A DNA stretch of 6,330 nt from Lachnospiraceae bacterium UBA1729 (GTDB taxonomy: Bacteria > Bacillota > Clostridia > Lachnospirales > Lachnospiraceae): contig DCIJ01000091.1 in assembly GCA_002315945.1 (NCBI GenBank), positions 1 to 6,330 on the forward strand, in the 5' to 3' direction. Below are positions 1 to 6,200 of the stretch, piece after piece. How positions within the stretch are numbered: position 1 is the first letter of the stretch; every line of letters begins with the position of its first letter. The notes beneath the pieces are model-generated. The model was not told the origin of the DNA and did not search any database. It was given only the letters and a program-made list of their open reading frames with translations. The position numbers and the translations under genes are program-made.

Positions 1-10
1 AGGAATAAAT

Positions 11-1189
11 ATGAAAAAGAAATTATTAACAGTATTACTCACAATGACAATGCTTGTCATGGCTTTGTCAGCATGTGGAAAAGCAAGCACAGAATCAGAA
101 AACACAGAATCAGAAAACACAGAATCAGAGAACGCAGAAATAGAAGACACAGAACCAGCTGGAATGGGCAATCCAATAGAAGAAGTGAGCCCCGAAAGAA
201 TCGTAGAAGTAACTGGAAGTAAAGCGATTCTCCCAGAGAACGCTGAGAATCCAACATTTCTCCTGGTTAACAACGAATTGGGAGAGATTCGTTTTACACT
301 TGATTCTGCAAAATACAATATGACATTACGTTCACAAAAACTTGATGCATTTTCAGATATCTCTGGTATGTATTATGAATGGCAGAGTGAATATGATGAA
401 TCAATCGGGAACTATGAATGCAAGGTTATGAATTTTAATAGTGATGAGGATGGCTCTATTCGGATATACCTATGGTATGATGCCGAAAATGGGGTTATGT
501 ATTCACTTACCGCACAGGCAGAAGATCTTACTGAATTTGATATGTACGGAGTGGTTATTACAATTATGCAGGTTGAACCAGCGTATGATGAAGAAGTATC
601 TGATTATCCATCTAATGCCTTGGAGGAGAGAACAGGAAAGACAGAGTTTTCATCATATGATGAAATAATTAGTCTTCTTGAAGGAGATGAAGCATATGCA
701 TTAGTTAAAATCAAAGGATATGATGGGGATGTGCTTCTAGTTGCTGATAATGTGTACGATAATCTTGATGGAAACATGGCAACTATTGCTGCAACTCCGT
801 ATACAATGAAATCAACAGGCGTGGTCAGCGCAGATTCCATGCTGACATCAGGAGGAACTGCATATCCTATTTCAATAGGTGATGATGGTCTTGTCTATCT
901 GTATGGAAATCATTCGGTAGAAACGCAGTGTTATGGGGAAAATGGCACAGATGATGTAGGATTGATGGTGATGAAATTAATACAAATATCGGAATGGGAT
1001 ACTAATGGAGATATAGCAAAGGTTTCAGGATTCCACAGAGATCCTGATAAAACATCAGTCATTGACAACGACAGTGTTGATTACAATGAAGATGACATTG
1101 AGCTGTTTAATGAAGCTTTTGACGATTATGACGGTACAACACCTGTAAATTTTACAGCTGTAGATGGAAGAGTAGCTAAACAAGAGTAA
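11..1189 (+). CDS. Acidic surface lipoprotein of unknown function
   Basis: A 392-residue protein with a clear lipoprotein signal: basic MKKK, a hydrophobic stretch (residues 5-19) and the lipobox L19-S20-A21-C22. It should be lipidated on C22 and anchored on the outer face of the membrane. Residues 27-41 are three tandem copies of TESEN, followed by more acidic residues, which looks like a flexible tether between membrane and globular part. The remainder (about 60-392) is soluble, rich in Asp, Glu, Tyr and Gly, and has no further membrane segment. It may hold two modules, about 60-190 and 205-390, the first beta-rich. I recognise no enzymatic motif or family. The start at 11 is supported by AGGAA at 1-5 and by the intact signal peptide. 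The gene lies 23 nt upstream of the aldo/keto reductase with no terminator between, so co-transcription is possible. Its own promoter lies outside the window. The reading as a lipoprotein is firm; the function is unknown. Confidence 0.9.
   Translation: MKKKLLTVLLTMTMLVMALSACGKASTESENTESENTESENAEIEDTEPAGMGNPIEEVSPERIVEVTGSKAILPENAENPTFLLVNNELGEIRFTLDSAKYNMTLRSQKLDAFSDISGMYYEWQSEYDESIGNYECKVMNFNSDEDGSIRIYLWYDAENGVMYSLTAQAEDLTEFDMYGVVITIMQVEPAYDEEVSDYPSNALEERTGKTEFSSYDEIISLLEGDEAYALVKIKGYDGDVLLVADNVYDNLDGNMATIAATPYTMKSTGVVSADSMLTSGGTAYPISIGDDGLVYLYGNHSVETQCYGENGTDDVGLMVMKLIQISEWDTNGDIAKVSGFHRDPDKTSVIDNDSVDYNEDDIELFNEAFDDYDGTTPVNFTAVDGRVAKQE
89..133 (+). repeat. 15-bp tandem repeat x3 encoding TESEN
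   Basis: Three adjacent 15-bp units (89-103, 104-118, 119-133) of ACAGAATCAGAAAAC. The first two are identical; the third has one silent A-to-G change (GAG for GAA). The unit is a multiple of three, so copy-number change would lengthen or shorten the tether after the lipidated cysteine without shifting the frame. A partial fourth unit (GCAGAA) follows. Confidence 0.9.
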
Positions 1190-1212
1190 TTAATAACAAG
1201 GAGAGAGAGAAA

Positions 1213-2352
1213 ATGGCGGGTATATTTGGTGAAAAAAAGCTTGGTTTTGGACTCATGAGACTTCCACAGGAGGATCCCAATGACTGGATGTCTCCTGTTA
1301 AAATCGAAGAAGTCAAAGGGATGGTAGATTTCTTTATGGAGCAGGGCTTTACATATTTTGACACAGCATGGATGTATTGTGGTTTTCAAAGTGAGAATGC
1401 AGCCAAGGAAGCTTTGGTAGACAGATACCCACGTGACAGCTACACACTTGCAACAAAGCTCCATGGAGGCTTTTTTAATTCAAAAGAAGAAATGGAGAAC
1501 ATTTTTAACACACAGCTTGAGAAGACAGGAGTCGACTATTTTGATTACTATCTGCTCCATGACATAGGAGAGGACCATTATAAAAAATATACGGAACTGG
1601 ACTGCTTCAACTGGCTGAAGGGGAAGAAGGAAAAAGGCTTGGTAAAGCACATCGGATTTTCATATCATGATGGGGCTGACCTATTAGACCGTATTCTTAC
1701 TGAGCAAAAGGATGTGGAATTCGTGCAGCTTCAGCTCAATTACCTGGACTGGGAAAGCGAAGGAATTCAGTCAAGAAAGTGTTATGAGGTATGTGTAAAG
1801 CATGGCAAGCCAGTAATTGTTATGGAGCCTGTTAAGGGTGGAACTCTTGCAAATGTTCCTGATGAAGTAACTAAGCTTTTCAAGGATTATAGCCCTGACA
1901 TGTCTGTACCAAGCTGGGCTATTCGTTTTGCTGCAAGTCAGCCAAATGTAGCAATGGTACTCTCAGGAATGGGAACCATGGATATGGTAAGAGATAACAC
2001 CTCTTATATGAAAGATTTTAAGCCACTTACAGATGAAGAGCTTGCAATTGTAAACAAGGCAGTTGATATAATAAATGCAAGTATTGCCATTCCCTGTACG
2101 GGCTGTGCTTACTGCGTGGATGGATGTCCAAAGAAAATTGCAATTCCTAAATATTTCTCACTTTATAATGCAGAGCAGCAGGAGTTTAAGGGCAAGGGCT
2201 TTACGCCTCAGGGTAATTACTACAACAGACTTATTGAGAACTACGGAAAAGCCAGCGAATGCATTGCCTGTGGTAAATGTGAAAAAATCTGTCCACAGCA
2301 TCTGCCAATAAGAGAGAACCTCAAACTTGTAGCTAAGCAGTTCGAAGGATAA
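1213..2352 (+). CDS. Aldo/keto reductase with C-terminal 2x[4Fe-4S] ferredoxin domain
   Basis: A 379-residue cytoplasmic oxidoreductase. Residues 9-290 form an aldo/keto reductase TIM barrel with the full catalytic tetrad: D50 (in YFDTAW), Y55, K82 (in LATKL) and H116 (in YLLHD). Typical later strands such as the one with VIVMEPVKGG are also present. Residues 291-370 form a bacterial ferredoxin module with two CxxCxxCxxxCP motifs, at C295/C298/C301/C305 and C350/C353/C356/C360, which should bind two 4Fe-4S clusters. The family reduces carbonyls with NAD(P)H. The iron-sulfur module, common in anaerobes, suggests electron exchange with ferredoxin or a flavoprotein; the substrate cannot be read from sequence. 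The start has a strong AAGGAG-type site at 1198-1205. The stop is 4 nt before the MerR gene, whose ribosome site (GAAGGA, 2344-2349) lies inside this gene's last codons, so the two are almost certainly translated from one message. Confidence 0.95.
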   Translation: MAGIFGEKKLGFGLMRLPQEDPNDWMSPVKIEEVKGMVDFFMEQGFTYFDTAWMYCGFQSENAAKEALVDRYPRDSYTLATKLHGGFFNSKEEMENIFNTQLEKTGVDYFDYYLLHDIGEDHYKKYTELDCFNWLKGKKEKGLVKHIGFSYHDGADLLDRILTEQKDVEFVQLQLNYLDWESEGIQSRKCYEVCVKHGKPVIVMEPVKGGTLANVPDEVTKLFKDYSPDMSVPSWAIRFAASQPNVAMVLSGMGTMDMVRDNTSYMKDFKPLTDEELAIVNKAVDIINASIAIPCTGCAYCVDGCPKKIAIPKYFSLYNAEQQEFKGKGFTPQGNYYNRLIENYGKASECIACGKCEKICPQHLPIRENLKLVAKQFEG

Positions 2353-2356
2353 ATAA

Positions 2357-3184
2357 ATGTTTCAAATAGGTGAAATATCCAAGATATCACAGGTATCCCT
2401 GAGGATGCTCAGATATTATGACAAGAACAATATATTTAAGCCCAGGATTGTAAACGGGGAAAATGGCTACAGATATTACACAGCTGATCAGCTGGACGAT
2501 TTGTACAGAATAGTTGAGCTACGCGATTTGGGATTCTCTGTGGCTGAAATTGGGGAACTGATTAATTGTGATGACAGGAAGTCTTATATTGCCGCCATAG
2601 AGAAAAAATATCATGAGCTAGAGCAGGAAATTGCCGATAGACGCAGTATGCTTGGCCGATTAAATGCGATTAGGTCAGAGCTTGAGAGCGCCACGGAAAA
2701 AGTACGACCTGACATATCAATTGTGTTAAAAGGAATTCCTGATAAAAATGTTATCTCCTATAGAAAAAGAGTTGCCAACTATTTCTGCGAAGGGGAAATG
2801 TGGCAGGAATTTGGCCTGCTACTGTCTGGAAGTGGCCAGTCATTTTCAAATGAGTGCTTTTCTCTGTATCACGACCTGGACTATCGTGAAGAGGATGTGG
2901 ATATTGAGCTGTGTGCAGTAATAGACAAACCGGTTGTAAGTATTCCAGAGGGGCTCATACACAGACAGGTCATAGGCTGTGAGAATGCGGCAAGCATAAT
3001 AGTAAAGGGACCCTATGAAAATATCTCTCCAGCCTACAGGGAGTTTGCTTTCTTCCTGGAAAAGCACAGGGAATATAAAATGGGCGGTCCAAACAGGCAG
3101 ATTTGTCATGTCTCAGAGATAGATACGGATAATCCAGAGGAATATATTACAGAACTTTTAATACCACTTATCAAAATTGAATAA
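2357..3184 (+). CDS. MerR-family transcriptional regulator with GyrI-like effector-binding domain
   Basis: A 275-residue regulator. Residues 1-75 are a MerR winged helix-turn-helix, with the family hallmarks LRYYDKNNIFKP (R19, Y20, Y21 within) and the wing GYRYYT (37-42). Residues 80-118 are charged and heptad-like, fitting the dimerising antiparallel coiled coil. Residues 120-275 match a GyrI/BmrR-type effector domain, ending in the family-typical EEYITELLIPL. In BmrR and relatives this domain binds hydrophobic or cationic drug-like molecules; the dimer then untwists a promoter with an over-long spacer and activates transcription. It starts 4 nt after the reductase gene. The nearest MerR-type operator in the window is just downstream, at 3201-3231, in front of the UvrA-like gene, so that gene is a likely target. 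Autoregulation from a promoter upstream of the window cannot be excluded. The ligand is unknown. Confidence 0.93.
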   Translation: MFQIGEISKISQVSLRMLRYYDKNNIFKPRIVNGENGYRYYTADQLDDLYRIVELRDLGFSVAEIGELINCDDRKSYIAAIEKKYHELEQEIADRRSMLGRLNAIRSELESATEKVRPDISIVLKGIPDKNVISYRKRVANYFCEGEMWQEFGLLLSGSGQSFSNECFSLYHDLDYREEDVDIELCAVIDKPVVSIPEGLIHRQVIGCENAASIIVKGPYENISPAYREFAFFLEKHREYKMGGPNRQICHVSEIDTDNPEEYITELLIPLIKIE

Positions 3185-3190
3185 AAATAA

Positions 3191-3231
3191 AAAATAGGTC
3201 TTGACCCTAACACGGTGTCAGGGCCTATTTT
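3191..3231 (+). terminator. Hairpin after merR, candidate intrinsic terminator
   Basis: Arms 3191-3205 and 3217-3231 pair over 15 bp with two G-U pairs, around an 11-nt loop. The outer part is AAAATAGG against CCTATTTT. The 3' arm ends in four T and runs into TGTTGT, a modest U-tract. The position, 7 nt after the merR stop, suits a terminator, and the A-rich left arm could also serve the opposite strand. The U-tract is short and the same bases have the layout of a MerR-type promoter, so the dyad may exist mainly as an operator. Confidence 0.55.
3201..3231 (+). promoter_or_regulatory. Candidate MerR-type promoter/operator for the TsaA-UvrA gene
   Basis: TTGACC at 3201-3206 matches the -35 consensus in 5 of 6 positions. 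TATTTT at 3226-3231 is a 4-of-6 match to -10. The spacer is 19 bp, longer than the usual 17 and typical of MerR-activated promoters. An imperfect palindrome fills the spacer: CCCTAACA (3205-3212), CGG, TGTCAGGG (3216-3223), with 7 of 8 positions pairing around 3214. A start near 3238 would give a leader of about 30 nt containing the ribosome site at 3254-3261. A merR gene ends only 17 nt upstream. Spacing and dyad are read from sequence; binding by the adjacent MerR protein is inferred. Confidence 0.6.
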
Positions 3232-3253
3232 GTTGTAACGATGAGACAAGCGC

Positions 3254-3261
3254 AGAAAGGA
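3254..3261 (+). promoter_or_regulatory. Ribosome binding site fixing the start of the TsaA-UvrA gene
   Basis: AGAAAGGA lies 8 nt upstream of the ATG at 3270. It separates this start from the ATG at 3241, which is in another frame and reaches a stop after 13 codons. The reading frame from 3270 begins directly with a TsaA-like strand (ISIGKIE), which supports this start. Confidence 0.75.
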
Positions 3262-3269
3262 AAACTACA

Positions 3270-6200
3270 ATGGCAGAACTAATAAGTATAGGAAAAATTG
3301 AACGACAAAATGACAGGCTGGTATTAACTGTTGACAGGAATTACAGAAATGGACTAAAGGGAATACAGGACTTCAGTCACCTGCACGTGTTATGTGTGGA
3401 AAATAACAGCAGACTGATTCAGATTAGCTCAAAGGCTGATTACTCTTTAATTAAGAATGGAATAATCATATTGGAGAATACTATTTCAGGCTCTGCCCTC
3501 ACACCCATTGATATCAAGCCCTACCTGCCTAGCGAGGACAAAATTGAAACCAGTCAGCACACCGAAGGCGACCGCTATATTTTGCTTGAAAAAAATAACA
3601 AAATTTCATTTTGTGGAGAAATTAGAAACACCCACGGAGAAATATACCTCCAATACAATGATCCCAACGGTCTCCCACAAGAGATAAGTGAATACTCCCG
3701 CATCTTCTGGTGGTTTAATAAGTTTGAGGACAGGAAGTACAGGCGCATACTTCAATGTAACCCACCCTATGAAAGTGATGAGAAAAAAAGTGATGACAAA
3801 TTAGGTGTATTTTCCTGCAGAGCACCAATCAGACCGACTCCTATAGCAATTACAAATGTCAGGGTGACTAAAATTGACCGGAACCTTGGAAGAATATATG
3901 TGAATGGAATTGAGGGCTATGATCACACTCCCTTCCTGGGAATAGTAGGCTACGACTCAGAAGCTGACAGCTTTGAAAGGGAAGGGGTTTCACTGCCCAA
4001 CTGGGCAGAGGACTGGCCGGATACACTTGATTTACGAGACAGTCTGGAAAAAACATTATCCATTGACGAAATCGCCGACTCCCTTGATTCAATACAGACA
4101 TCAAAGCCGGACTCAGTACTTAATAGTGTTAATAATTCTAAAGAAGAAACAACAGGTAAAGAAGCAGATACTGAAGCAGAGGATGGCGCTCCTTGGACAG
4201 TTCATAATAGTCGTCCTACTCATATTGTAGTCAAGGGGGCCAGGGAGCATAACCTGAAGGATATTTCTGTCTCCATTCCCTACAACGCAATTACTGCAGT
4301 AGTGGGAGTGAGCGGCAGCGGCAAATCATCACTTGTTATGGATACTGTATATGCTGAGTGTCATAGGAGGATGGAGTATTTAAGCTCCACAAATGCAAAT
4401 ACCCTGAGGCCTGACATGGACAGTATGAGTGGATGCATCCCAACAGTTATGATTTCTCAAAAGGAAATAAAGGGAAACTCCAATTCTACCATAGGTACTT
4501 TCTCGGGAATTTATAACCATCTTCGTTCAATCTATGCAGCTGTCGGCGAGAAGAATTATACTGATGCAAACCAGGTGGAATTCAAAATAACACCTTCTAC
4601 CTTCAGCTTCCTTGATCCGGAATCAAGATGCAGCTTCTGTAATGGTAAGGGCCGCCGTCATATGGCTGATACTAAAAAAATAATCGCCAGACCGGAAATA
4701 AGTCTTCTTGATGGAACTTCACCCTTCCTGGGAAAGTTGAAATCATTTATTGAAAAACCAAATGCCAACTGGATGAAGGGGCAGGTGGTGGCGCTGGCAA
4801 AAGAGATGAATGTAGAGCTAAGCACTCCCTGGAATGAGCTTAGTGAAGAATTCCGTAATCTGGTACTATATGGTGATGAGTCCAAGACCGTCACCTTCTC
4901 TTTTGATAATAAATATAATGGGCGAAAGGGTGATATTAACAGAACACTGGAAGGAATAATTCCTACTATCAACAGGCTCTATGTGGAAGATGAAAAGGGC
5001 GGAATATCTGAAAAATATATGTCAGAGGAAGTCTGCAGCATATGTCATGGTGAGAGACTGGGTCCTGTTGGAAGACTGACAACAGTGCTGGGAGTTCGAT
5101 ACCCGATAGCAGCTAAGATGAGTTTTGCAGAGCTTATCGCATTTGTCAGTCAGCTTAAGTCAAAGCTTGCTCCAGAAAAACTGGAGCTTATTGAGGAACA
5201 GACTAATTCAATAATGGAGATATGTGTAACGGCAAAGAAGCTTGGCATTGAGTATCTTGATCTGGCCAGAGAAACCTCACAGATATCAGGTGGGGAAGCA
5301 CAGCGACTCAAGCTGCTGTCGGCATTTCTTAATCATATGACAGGTATTCTGTATATCTTTGACGAGCCCTCAAAAAAACTCAGCTCAAGGGAATATGGCT
5401 ATATTACAGACATGATGAAGTCCCTAATAGCAGAAGGTAATACAATACTTATGGTGGAGCACAACATGGATATGATAAGAATTGTAGATTATGTAATTGA
5501 GATTGGACCTAATGCTGGTACCAGGGGGGGATATCTGATAGGGGAGGGCTCCTGCAGAGATATTTTATCCCATGGTGGAACCATGATAGCAAAGTATGTA
5601 GATACTGCAGACTTTTTTGACAGGAAGCATCAGCGAAACCTAAGTGAATTTGTATCTGTAGAGGAAATATCTGTAAATACACTGAAAAATGTTACGGCTA
5701 CTTTTCCTAAAAACGCAATGACCTGCATAACAGGCGTGAGTGGTAGTGGCAAATCTTCCCTGCTGTATGGTGGTATTCTGGACAGAATGGAAAGAAGCAG
5801 TGATTTTAGCCAGGTGATTCTTGTGGAGTCAAAAATCTCTGGTGGCACCTCCAGGTCTGTGGTTGCTACATACTCTGGAATCATGGATGATTTGAGGGCT
5901 ATATTTGCTTCTACTGATGTAGCCACCAGGAACAATTATTCAGATAGTGACTTTAGTTTTAACAAGGGGAAGCTTAGGTGTGAACACTGTAAGGGTGATG
6001 GACGGGAAAAGATCCCCTTTACTGAGGATTCCTACAGACCATGTCCTGTCTGCCATGGCACACGATACTCCAGGGAAGCCATGAAAATCAAATGGAATAA
6101 CTATTCGATTGCAGATTTTTTAAATATGTCGATTGATGAAATAATTGAGATTCCCTTAGAACTCACAGAGACAGACAGTAGACTGTTTAATCAGATATTG

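Noticed and set aside
57..257. Minus-strand frame opposite the lipoprotein signal and repeat region
   Set aside because: Its Leu/Phe/Cys-rich repeats are the complement of the TESEN repeat; it has no ribosome site and lies fully inside a well-supported gene.
1126..1464. Minus-strand frame across the lipoprotein/AKR junction
   Set aside because: It overlaps two confident + strand genes, its composition is unlike a protein domain, and no ribosome site is seen.
2075..2311. Second + strand frame inside the AKR ferredoxin module
   Set aside because: The overlapping frame carries both CxxCxxCxxxCP motifs; this one is a shadow.
3241..3282. ATG at 3241 as an alternative start for the large gene
   Set aside because: It is in a different frame and hits TAA after 13 codons.
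3868..4104. Minus-strand frame opposite the second TsaA-like domain
   Set aside because: The + strand frame has recognisable TsaA motifs here; nothing supports expression of the reverse frame.
3973..4230. + strand frame inside the TsaA-UvrA linker region
   Set aside because: A shadow in another frame; the frame from 3270 continues without stop through this stretch into a textbook UvrA start.
4658..4972. Minus-strand frame opposite the UvrA insertion domain
   Set aside because: It is a chance open frame opposite conserved UvrA sequence, without ribosome site or recognisable domain.
5630..5935. Minus-strand frame opposite NBD2 Walker A and Q-loop
   Set aside because: It lies opposite strongly conserved ATPase motifs and has no independent support.
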